Positions 1-7,556 of a DNA stretch of 48,375 nucleotides are shown one piece after another; position 1 is the stretch's first letter, and each line of letters starts with the position of its first letter. The notes under the pieces are model-generated. The model ran no database searches, was not told where the DNA came from, and saw nothing but the letters and a program-made list of their open reading frames with translations. A program made the position numbers and the translations under genes. This DNA is from Candidatus Sungbacteria bacterium RIFCSPLOWO2_02_FULL_51_17 (lineage in GTDB: Bacteria; Patescibacteriota; Minisyncoccia; Sungbacterales; GWA2-42-14), in NCBI GenBank assembly GCA_001820785.1, contig MHQW01000032.1:1-48375 (forward strand), read 5' to 3'.

Positions 1-141
1 TCGGTTTTCTCCTGTCTGTATCTTTGGTGCGGTGCGCCTTTCGTGCGGCCCAGACCTTTTGCCACTTTTTCTCAATTTTTGCTGGATTGTATTTCATATG
101 CATACCAACCCATTGTAATACTTTATCCGGCATGTAGGGTA

Positions 142-169
142 TTGACAAATTATAATCATGTTCTACTAT
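142..169 (+). promoter_or_regulatory. Sigma70-type promoter TTGACA-N16-TACTAT
   Basis: TTGACA 142-147, 16-nt spacer, TACTAT 164-169, upstream of ORF at 201. Confidence 0.6.
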
Positions 170-200
170 TGGCATAGCGTTCCTTTCATACGGAGCACGC

Positions 201-680
201 ATGAACACAGAGAAAGCTTTTTCACTGTGCTTGAGGGCGGGAGAGTGCCTTCAAACCATCAAGTTTTTGGCGGAAACCGGCAGGGCGGCGGAAGCAAAAA
301 AGCTTATACCGGAACTTGCCGACCTTCGGGGGGCCGCCCGTGAGGCGGGCATCAGTATTGATTTTTTTGAGCGTCGGACGTATGTGCGCAATCCCCATCC
401 GGAGTTTCCCGGGCATAAGCCGAGAGCAACGCTCGGTTCCTCAATTGGCGCATGGGGGGAGGGGCACGGGTACCATTTTTGCGTTACGGTAGAGCTCATC
501 ATAGATGGCACGATCCCCGGCGGGCCGCAGGTGATCCCGGGAGATATCTTTGTTGACTCTACAAAGTTGCATTGTGGTGAGGATGTGATGTCTTGGCAGA
601 GCATGATTGGTGCTGACGGAGTTTCTCGTTCTGCGTCCGGATGGATATTCGGTATCAAAAACAACGAGGGGGACACATGA
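201..680 (+). CDS. Hypothetical protein (159 aa)
   Basis: ORF with upstream promoter; stop overlaps start of next ORF (ATGA). Confidence 0.65.
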   Translation: MNTEKAFSLCLRAGECLQTIKFLAETGRAAEAKKLIPELADLRGAAREAGISIDFFERRTYVRNPHPEFPGHKPRATLGSSIGAWGEGHGYHFCVTVELIIDGTIPGGPQVIPGDIFVDSTKLHCGEDVMSWQSMIGADGVSRSASGWIFGIKNNEGDT

Positions 681-913
681 TGGAACGGCATGCACCGGTA
701 TGGAGCGGACTGATCCCGTCCAAGATGGACCTTGGCGGAAGACCCATTACGCTTGAGATGATCCGCGAAGCAGAGGAGGAGCTTGGACTCCGGGAGATTA
801 TTGATGCCGGCGTTTCGGCTTTAGAAGAGGGTGATGTTCGGCGTGTTATCGCTGATGCGGTGGTAATCGGGGTTTCCGAGGCGGGTTCTATTGATGGAAA
901 TGTGGCGCCATAA
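677..913 (+). CDS. Hypothetical protein (~78 aa), translationally coupled to preceding ORF
   Basis: Start ATG 677 overlaps stop of 201..680; followed by terminator-like hairpin. Confidence 0.55.
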   Translation: MMERHAPVWSGLIPSKMDLGGRPITLEMIREAEEELGLREIIDAGVSALEEGDVRRVIADAVVIGVSEAGSIDGNVAP

Positions 914-966
914 TGCGCTTATTCCTAGGGTATTAGCAGTATAGTAGTTCGGCGCATACGTGCCGC

Positions 967-995
967 AAAGCCGCAGAAGGTATGCGGCTTTTTTG
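967..995 (+). terminator. Rho-independent terminator
   Basis: GCCGCAgaaggtaTGCGGC followed by T-run. Confidence 0.7.
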
Positions 996-1086
996 TTCAA
1001 AACAGCCGCTTCGCGGGCGCCAACGGCTTTTCGCCCGTTGGGGATAACGCGCTAGAAGTGGTGGCCGACCTGTGGTATTGTATTCA

Positions 1087-1100
1087 TGTTATTAATAACA
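1087..1100. repeat. 14-bp perfect palindrome TGTTATTAATAACA
   Basis: Direct reading; ends 7 nt before ATG of pilin-like ORF. Confidence 0.7.
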
Positions 1101-1107
1101 ATTTTTT

Positions 1108-1461
1108 ATGAGTGCAAAAACAAAGGTCCGGGTTCTTGCTGTAGCGTTGACCCTTCTCCCATTGGCGGCTTTTGCCGGCAATTTAACGGGAGTATGCCAG
1201 GTCGCTCAGCTCGTGAGTCAGTTTGTGCAAGTATTCGCGTTCATCGTATTCGTCCTTGCGATCGCCGCGATCCTTTACGCCGGGTTCTTATTCCTCACCG
1301 CAGGAGGGAACGAGGCAAAGGTAGAGTCGGCGCGTTCAGCCTTCATTTGGGGGCTTATCGGTATCGCAGTCGCCCTTTTTGCGTCATACGCGATTGACTT
1401 TATTATCACCGTTGTCGGTGGCGTGGACATTCGGAACTGCACATTCAGCGCGATTCGATAG
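1108..1461 (+). CDS. VirB2/TrbC-like type IV secretion pilin family small membrane protein
   Basis: N-terminal signal peptide, two hydrophobic segments, AAILYAGFLFLTAGGNEAKVESAR...GLIGIAVALFASY pattern typical of VirB2-like pilins. Confidence 0.7.
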   Translation: MSAKTKVRVLAVALTLLPLAAFAGNLTGVCQVAQLVSQFVQVFAFIVFVLAIAAILYAGFLFLTAGGNEAKVESARSAFIWGLIGIAVALFASYAIDFIITVVGGVDIRNCTFSAIR

Positions 1462-1491
1462 TTCTGCTGTGAACGGTGTTGTGGCAAAAGC

Positions 1492-1516
1492 AAAACCCGC
1501 CTTCTGGCGGGTTTTG
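1492..1516. terminator. Bidirectional terminator
   Basis: AAAACCCGCCttctGGCGGGTTTT. Confidence 0.75.
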
Positions 1517-1530
1517 AAATAGCGCGTGGG

Positions 1531-2382
1531 CTAATTCATAGGAATACTGAATGTGCGTATAGCATTTTTAACCAATGCCTCGGCTACCATAGCGAGATCC
1601 TCATTCCTGATATCTGCAATTTTTTTCACGGTTTCCACGATGTACACGGGCTCATTTCGTTTTCCCCGGTACGGCGCTGGGGATACATACGGCGCATCCG
1701 TTTCAGAAAGAATATGGTCAAGCGGGAGGTATCGTATAACCTCGTCATACTCGCGCGCGAATGTTACAACGCCCCCGAAGGTAAAACCAAATTCCATGTC
1801 CAGCAGTTTTTTTGCGTCTTTCTTGGTGCCGCTGAAAAAATGGACAACGCCGGGAGGAGACGGTAGTTTGTGGTTTGTAGCTTGTAGAGTAGAAATTAAA
1901 TCACCAAACGCTTCGCGGCAGTGTATCATCAATGGTTTTTTGATTTCTGCGGAAAGTTCAATGTGCGCACGAAAGACCTCTGCCTGCTTCGCTCGCGCTG
2001 CAGCGTCTTTCATTCTGAAATGATCAAGACCGCACTCACCTATGCCGACGACCTTCGGATCGGTGGCAAGTTTTTTATAGGTGTTATAATTAAACTCTTC
2101 GCCCTCCAGCGTTTCGCGTCCTTGAGGATGCGGACCAAGTTCTTGCGCGTCATGGAATGACTCATGCGCGTGTAACGGATGCAGTCCAACCGTTGCCCAT
2201 ACGCCGCGGTGAGCACGGTGCGCGGATGCAATGGCGGCGGCAGATGTGCGCTCTTCGGTCCCGACGTTGATAAGCCACACGCCGGTATCCCGCGCGCGGG
2301 CCATGACTGCATTGCGGTCATCGTCGTATGCCGCAAATTGCGTGTGCGTATGTGCGTCAAAAAATGCCGGTAATATTGACAT
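1531..2382 (-). CDS. tatD: TatD family metal-dependent hydrolase
   Basis: FFDAHTHTQF start, GIGECGLDH, HCREAF, SETDAPY motifs; start set at MSILPAFFDAHTH. Confidence 0.9.
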   Translation of the reverse strand: MSILPAFFDAHTHTQFAAYDDDRNAVMARARDTGVWLINVGTEERTSAAAIASAHRAHRGVWATVGLHPLHAHESFHDAQELGPHPQGRETLEGEEFNYNTYKKLATDPKVVGIGECGLDHFRMKDAAARAKQAEVFRAHIELSAEIKKPLMIHCREAFGDLISTLQATNHKLPSPPGVVHFFSGTKKDAKKLLDMEFGFTFGGVVTFAREYDEVIRYLPLDHILSETDAPYVSPAPYRGKRNEPVYIVETVKKIADIRNEDLAMVAEALVKNAIRTFSIPMN

Positions 2383-2414
2383 AGTATTATTCATATTGCA
2401 GTATGTCCCCATAG

Positions 2415-2843
2415 TTGAAGATCTTTTTGCGGAAAAGTATGGCAAAGCCGGTAGGGATGTTTACGATGAAGCGGGGCGGAACATGTGCGGAGTATTGGCG
2501 ACAGCAGATGGGGAATCGAACGATGCGCGCGCATGTGCGAAAGGCCATAGAAGAGATGCGGGAGGGGGCACGTGAATTTGAGCGTACATTTGCATCCCAG
2601 CTGGAAGAACTTGTGTATAGTCCTGGGTTTCAGGGGATCATGAGGCGCTGGATGCGTTCCGCAAATGCTCATCGGTCGCACATAATGAAACGTTCAGAGG
2701 CGCCGGTTGTCAAGGGCGCGAACCACGTGGGTCACGGGAAGGCGCAGAATAGACGAATGGATCTGAATATTGTAGATAGGAAAAATCGCGCTTTTCTCCG
2801 GACGGCTCGCCTGAAGCGTGTGCCGTGTCTGCCATCCTTTTAA
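2415..2843 (+). CDS. Hypothetical basic protein (start 2415 or 2439)
   Basis: ORF 142 aa followed by terminator-like hairpin; convergent with metG. Confidence 0.5.
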   Translation: MKIFLRKSMAKPVGMFTMKRGGTCAEYWRQQMGNRTMRAHVRKAIEEMREGAREFERTFASQLEELVYSPGFQGIMRRWMRSANAHRSHIMKRSEAPVVKGANHVGHGKAQNRRMDLNIVDRKNRAFLRTARLKRVPCLPSF

Positions 2844-4372
2844 CCAAGCCGCGGGAATAAGCTCCCGCTTTTTTTTATCGCCAACCGTCCGTTTGTGAAC
2901 TCAATGTTCGCACGGATCTTTTCTGCGGTTTCCGGCAGAAACGGCGACAGAAAGTTTGCGATCGCACTTACAAAATACGCCGCCTCTTGGATCGTTTTTT
3001 CAAACACTGCCGGATCTTTTTCTGTCCACGGTTTTTTCTCATTGATGAATCTGTCGGCAGTGCCGATGAGCTGCCACACGTCGGCAAGCGCCTCGTTGAG
3101 GCGGAACGCCTGCATATGCCGTTCGTAATTGCCGAACGTTTCGGTGCATGCGGTAACCGTATCGGGACTGACATCATTTTTAAAATTGAACGCGGCCCTG
3201 CCGATCCGTTCACCAAGCGTTGAAACGCGCGATACCAGGTTTCCGATGCCGTTGGCAAGATCACCATTATAGCGCTCTTCAAATTTTGCATAGCTGAAGT
3301 CCCCGTCCTCCTGGGAGGGAAACTCGCGTAAAAAATAATACCGCACGGGATCTACGCCATATGTTTCTATGATGGTTTCGGGCATGATGACATTTCCCAC
3401 GGTCTTGGAAATTTTTGCTCCGTCAACATTCACGAATCCGTGAACTAGGAGTGTTTTGGGCAGGGGAAGTCCGGCAGAAAGGAGCATTCCCGGCCAGATT
3501 GCGGCATGGAATCGCAGATTGTCTTTGCCGATGACCTGGGTGTGCGCCGGCCACCATTTTTTGAACAGCTCTCCCGAGGCCACGTCTTCATGACCGTATC
3601 CAATGGCGGAAATATAATTTACGAGCGCATCGCACCATACATACATCGTTTGGCTTGGGTCATCGGGCACCGGGACTCCCCAGGAGAGGTCTTTTGACGG
3701 GCGCGAAAAACTCACGTCTTCAAGTCCGCGCTCAATAAGGGCGAGGATCTCATTCTTTTTTCCATTGGGAATCACCATGAATTTTCCGCCTCTAATCTTT
3801 TCGCCGATCGTTGCCGAGTATTTTGAGAGTTTGAAGAACCAATTCTCTTCTTCTACGGCCTCGGGTGCTTTTTGATGGTCCGCGCACACGCCATTTACCA
3901 GATCTTTTTCGGTGATGAATGCCTCATGTCCCACGCAGTAGAGTCCCCGGTATTTTTTCCGGTAGATATCGCCGGAGGCGGCAAGCGTTCTCCACATTTT
4001 TTGTGCGCCCGGCCAGTGGCGTTTTTGATCCGATGTGCGGATAAAGTCATCTGCGGATAGGTGTAACAGGCGATGAAACTTCCTGTATTTTTCTGCATTC
4101 TCATCAACGAGTGTCTGCGGGGTTTGCCCTAGCGCTTCGGCGGTGCGGACAATCTTTGCGCCATGTTCGTCGGTGCCCACGAGAAAGCGCACATCATAGC
4201 CCCGTATGCGGTGGTATCTGGCAAGAACATCGGCGATAAGCGGATCCAAAATATGCCCGATATGCGGACCGGCGTTCGCGTAGGGAATGGATGTTGTTAT
4301 GTAGTATGTTTTGTTCGGTGTGTTTGATCCCGCCTCTGAATGTGTGTTGGGATCTTGTTTGAAAGTTTTCAT
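2840..4372 (-). CDS. metG: Methionyl-tRNA synthetase
   Basis: TSIPYANAGPHIGHI, GTDEHGAKI, HGFVNVDGAKISKTVGNVI (KMSKS-like) motifs. Confidence 0.93.
   Translation of the reverse strand: MKTFKQDPNTHSEAGSNTPNKTYYITTSIPYANAGPHIGHILDPLIADVLARYHRIRGYDVRFLVGTDEHGAKIVRTAEALGQTPQTLVDENAEKYRKFHRLLHLSADDFIRTSDQKRHWPGAQKMWRTLAASGDIYRKKYRGLYCVGHEAFITEKDLVNGVCADHQKAPEAVEEENWFFKLSKYSATIGEKIRGGKFMVIPNGKKNEILALIERGLEDVSFSRPSKDLSWGVPVPDDPSQTMYVWCDALVNYISAIGYGHEDVASGELFKKWWPAHTQVIGKDNLRFHAAIWPGMLLSAGLPLPKTLLVHGFVNVDGAKISKTVGNVIMPETIIETYGVDPVRYYFLREFPSQEDGDFSYAKFEERYNGDLANGIGNLVSRVSTLGERIGRAAFNFKNDVSPDTVTACTETFGNYERHMQAFRLNEALADVWQLIGTADRFINEKKPWTEKDPAVFEKTIQEAAYFVSAIANFLSPFLPETAEKIRANIEFTNGRLAIKKSGSLFPRLG
2850..2877 (+). 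terminator. Terminator located inside the 3' end of the convergent metG gene
   Basis: GCGGGaataagctCCCGC followed by T7. Confidence 0.6.
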
Positions 4373-4425
4373 AATAGAACGGACCTGTATTACGGTACCC
4401 CCATCTTCTCCTCCGCGGGCTGGGT

Positions 4426-4454
4426 TTGACATACGTATAAATGTATGATACATA
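4426..4454 (+). promoter_or_regulatory. Promoter TTGACA-N17-TACATA
   Basis: TTGACA 4426-4431; TACATA 4449-4454. Confidence 0.65.
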
Positions 4455-4496
4455 AAACCCAGAACATTTCAAGTCGGTTTGGAGAAAGTAACACTC

Positions 4497-4922
4497 ATGA
4501 GAGGTCTAGTACCCATCGTAGTGCTTTGTATCTTTTTTGCCGGATGCGGAAGCAAGGAGGAGGCGGGTGTTCCCGTACTTTCTCCCGAGGCATCTAAGAA
4601 GGTAGAAAGCATTGCCAAGTCCGCCAATGACATAAAGAAGCGTTCGGAAGAGCGCACGCGTATCGCGAAAGGCCTTCCGGTGAGGTGTAGCACACTTGCT
4701 GGCAGATGCCCGGAATATCTTGAGGTATTTGCAGGAGACCCAGAGATCGTTTCCCGCATACATGCTCTTGCGAAGCGTGGGGTGGAGATTTTATACGATC
4801 CCTATGCTTACCGGGACGACCAGAGGATGTATATAGGTGTTGATGGTTTCGTGGTCATCACGAGGAACGCTTCTCGCGATGATGTGCGCAAGTTTTTCGG
4901 TCTTGCGCCTGTTGGGGAGTAG
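4497..4922 (+). CDS. Putative lipoprotein
   Basis: N-terminal signal MRGLVPIVVLCIFFAGCGS with lipobox FAGC. Confidence 0.7.
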   Translation: MRGLVPIVVLCIFFAGCGSKEEAGVPVLSPEASKKVESIAKSANDIKKRSEERTRIAKGLPVRCSTLAGRCPEYLEVFAGDPEIVSRIHALAKRGVEILYDPYAYRDDQRMYIGVDGFVVITRNASRDDVRKFFGLAPVGE

Positions 4923-4926
4923 CGTT

Positions 4927-5364
4927 ATGCGCGCTGTTCGGGGTATTGGTGTGCTGGGTTTGTGGCTTCTGACATCCACGGCGGCATGGGCAGAGGCGTC
5001 TCCATATTTCATAGAAGCGCCAGCCGAGGTATACGTCGGCATCGGTGTCATACTTTCTGTGCCCATCTTTGGCGAAGATGACCAGCGTCTGAAGAATTTT
5101 GGGGTGCATATTAAAGTATTGCGTACCGAAAAAAATGGACCGGCAGACAGAGCTGGCGTGCGTGCGGGAGATGCGATCGTGCGCCTGGAGGATAATGGGC
5201 GCGTGATCGTGCCGACTGGTACGGCAACATATGTAGAAGCGGTCGGGATCGTAAAAGGCGGCGACGAGGGGACGGTCATGCGCCTTGTCGTTCTTCGGCG
5301 CGATCGGTACGGGTTTTTGCGTGAAAAAGCGTTTGATATCAAGCGGGAGAGGATCATTCCCTAA
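4927..5364 (+). CDS. Secreted single PDZ-domain protein
   Basis: Signal peptide MRAVRGIGVLGLWLLTSTAAWA; PDZ-like GPADRAGVRAGDAIVRLEDNG. Confidence 0.7.
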   Translation: MRAVRGIGVLGLWLLTSTAAWAEASPYFIEAPAEVYVGIGVILSVPIFGEDDQRLKNFGVHIKVLRTEKNGPADRAGVRAGDAIVRLEDNGRVIVPTGTATYVEAVGIVKGGDEGTVMRLVVLRRDRYGFLREKAFDIKRERIIP

Positions 5365-5373
5365 ACATGTTGG

Positions 5374-5404
5374 TGTGCGGCGCCATGGCGCCGCTTTTTA
5401 TTTT
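5374..5404 (+). terminator. Terminator
   Basis: GCGGCGCCatGGCGCCGC followed by T-rich run. Confidence 0.7.
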
Positions 5405-5441
5405 TTGTAGTATGAAGCGTGATCTCTGGCACCATTCTTTT

Positions 5442-7178
5442 CTAAGAGAGAATTCGGTATCCTATTTCCTCTATTCCCTTGATATTTTTTAACCGCATAA
5501 GGAGCTTGTCCAGGGCTTCTTTATTCTTTATTGGCACCTGCACAGTGATGACGGGGTAGAGGCGGTTCTTTGTCTCGGTCGCGATGCTTTTCATATTGAT
5601 CCTCATGTCTGCGACCGCCCGTGATATGTCTTTTAAGAGGCCGATGCGGTCGCGCACTGTGAGCCGAAGCTCGGTTGTCTGCCCTCCTTTTTGGGCGAAC
5701 ACGGAATGTTCGCGGGTTTGCCGCAGGGTGAGTTGGATCTTTTTTCGCGCTCCAGCCGTTTTTACGAAGCCGAGCCAGTCGCGGTTCGGTTTTTTGTTTT
5801 TTTGCCGGATGATATCAACCACATCTCCGTTATGTAATCCGTGGTCCAGCGGCACCATCTTACCGTTGATCTTTGCTCCTGCCGCTTGATTTCCGATGTC
5901 GGTGTGCACCTGGTAGGCGAAATCAACCGGCGTGGCGCCTTCCGGAAGGTCAATGACGTCGCCTTTTGGCGTTAACACGAAGATGCGGTTCTTGAAAAAA
6001 TCTATCTTGAGGGACTCCAAGAATTCTTCGGGGCGGCGGAATTCTTTTTGCCAGTCCCGCAATTGATTTACCCACTCAAGCTGTTTTTTATTCGCGAATA
6101 ACACACCCTTTTGTTTATAGGCCGCGCTTGTTTTTCCTTCCGAGTAGGACCAATGAGCCGCGATACCGCGCTCCGCCTCAACATGCATTTCATGTGTGCG
6201 TATCTGGAATTCCGTGACGGTGCCGTCGGGGCCGAAGATCGTCGTGTGAATGGAGCGATATCCGTTCGGTTTCGGGAGGGCGATATAGTCCTTCACGAGT
6301 CCCGGCATTGGCCGCCAGAGTGCGTGGATGACCCCGAGGACCGCATAGCATTCTTCAACTGACGAGACGATCACGCGAATGGCAATAAGATCAAAGATTT
6401 TGTTCATGTCCATGTCGTACTTCAGCAGTTTTTTGTACAAGCTGAAAAGGTGCTTTGCTCTTCCGTGAATGTCGGTATCGCGCATGTTCTCTTTTTCAAG
6501 TTCTTCGCGGACGATCGGAATGAGGCGCGCAACGTAAGCCCTTCGTTTCTCAATGGGGTCTTTCATCTGATTCTCAAGCCACGCGCATTCTTTCGGGTAG
6601 ACGAAGGGGAACGCAAGATCTTCCAAGTATCCTTTTATTTCGCCGATGCCTAGCCGATAGGCAAGCGGCGCGTAGATCTCAAGGGTTTCAAGCGCGATGC
6701 GCTTTTGTTTTTCGGGGGGAAGCGCTTTAAGCGTTTCCATATTGTGCGTGCGGTCCATCAGTTTGATAAGGACGACCCGGATGTCTTCTGCGACCGCAAG
6801 AAGCATTTTGCGAAGATTTTCCGCGTCGCGTTCGGTGCCGTGGAATTGTATCTTATCAAGTTTTGTGACCCCGTCTACGAGGAACGCGATCTCTTTAGAA
6901 AAATTCTCTTCTATCGTTTCAATTGAACAGGCGGTGTCTTCGCACACATCGTGAAGAAGTGCGGCCGCGATGGACGCCGTATCAAGTCCGAGATCGGCCA
7001 CCCGAAGCGCTACCGCAAGCGGGTGGTTAATGTATGGATCGCCGGATGTCCGTTTTTGGGCGCCATGCGCCTCCTTTGCGAACTCATATGCGCGCATGAT
7101 AAGTTCCTGCTCCTCTTGAGAGCAGTGGAGTTTTTCCTTTGCCTTTTCTACGATCGCTCGTATATTGACAGTCGTCAT
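5442..7178 (-). CDS. RelA/SpoT homolog (bifunctional-type (p)ppGpp synthetase/hydrolase)
   Basis: HD domain (AALLHDVCEDT), synthetase domain (GYRSIHTTIFGPDG), TGS (VFVLTPKGDVIDLPEGATPVDFAYQVHTDIG), C-terminal ACT. Confidence 0.92.
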   Translation of the reverse strand: MTTVNIRAIVEKAKEKLHCSQEEQELIMRAYEFAKEAHGAQKRTSGDPYINHPLAVALRVADLGLDTASIAAALLHDVCEDTACSIETIEENFSKEIAFLVDGVTKLDKIQFHGTERDAENLRKMLLAVAEDIRVVLIKLMDRTHNMETLKALPPEKQKRIALETLEIYAPLAYRLGIGEIKGYLEDLAFPFVYPKECAWLENQMKDPIEKRRAYVARLIPIVREELEKENMRDTDIHGRAKHLFSLYKKLLKYDMDMNKIFDLIAIRVIVSSVEECYAVLGVIHALWRPMPGLVKDYIALPKPNGYRSIHTTIFGPDGTVTEFQIRTHEMHVEAERGIAAHWSYSEGKTSAAYKQKGVLFANKKQLEWVNQLRDWQKEFRRPEEFLESLKIDFFKNRIFVLTPKGDVIDLPEGATPVDFAYQVHTDIGNQAAGAKINGKMVPLDHGLHNGDVVDIIRQKNKKPNRDWLGFVKTAGARKKIQLTLRQTREHSVFAQKGGQTTELRLTVRDRIGLLKDISRAVADMRINMKSIATETKNRLYPVITVQVPIKNKEALDKLLMRLKNIKGIEEIGYRILS

Positions 7179-7220
7179 AGGGTTATGATATTGCTTGAAC
7201 GAGGATTTTTCAAGGTCTTT

Positions 7221-7514
7221 ATGCGGGGCAGTATGGACGAGGAAAAGAAGCTGTGCTCTGATCATGGCATTGCTCTTTATAGCTTTGATCTTAGCGCGGA
7301 GCGTCTTGGCGGGGCAAAGGTTTGTCGGTTTATCGTGTGGTATTGTCCGCGGATTGATTGCAGGTATTATGAGCATGATCCGAGGGGCCTAAAACCCCAT
7401 ACTGGACTTTATAGCGTTGCTAAGGCGTATGATCCGCTCATGACGCATGCCGTCGTGTTGATGCACATTTTGCAGAAAAAGATGGTATCCCACCTTACCG
7501 GGGACGGTAAGTAA
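7221..7514 (+). CDS. Small hypothetical protein divergent from RSH gene
   Basis: ORF (start 7221 or 7233) ending just before a terminator hairpin at 7520-7547. Confidence 0.4.
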   Translation: MRGSMDEEKKLCSDHGIALYSFDLSAERLGGAKVCRFIVWYCPRIDCRYYEHDPRGLKPHTGLYSVAKAYDPLMTHAVVLMHILQKKMVSHLTGDGK

Positions 7515-7519
7515 TACAA

Positions 7520-7547
7520 AAACCGCGGACAGCATCCGCAGTTTTTT
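7520..7547 (+). terminator. Terminator
   Basis: GCGGAcagcaTCCGC followed by T6. Confidence 0.6.
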
Positions 7548-7556
7548 CATATGAAA

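Noticed and set aside
251-691. 146-aa minus-strand ORF opposite 201..680
   Set aside because: The + strand ORF has a promoter, coupled downstream ORF and terminator; the minus ORF has none of these.
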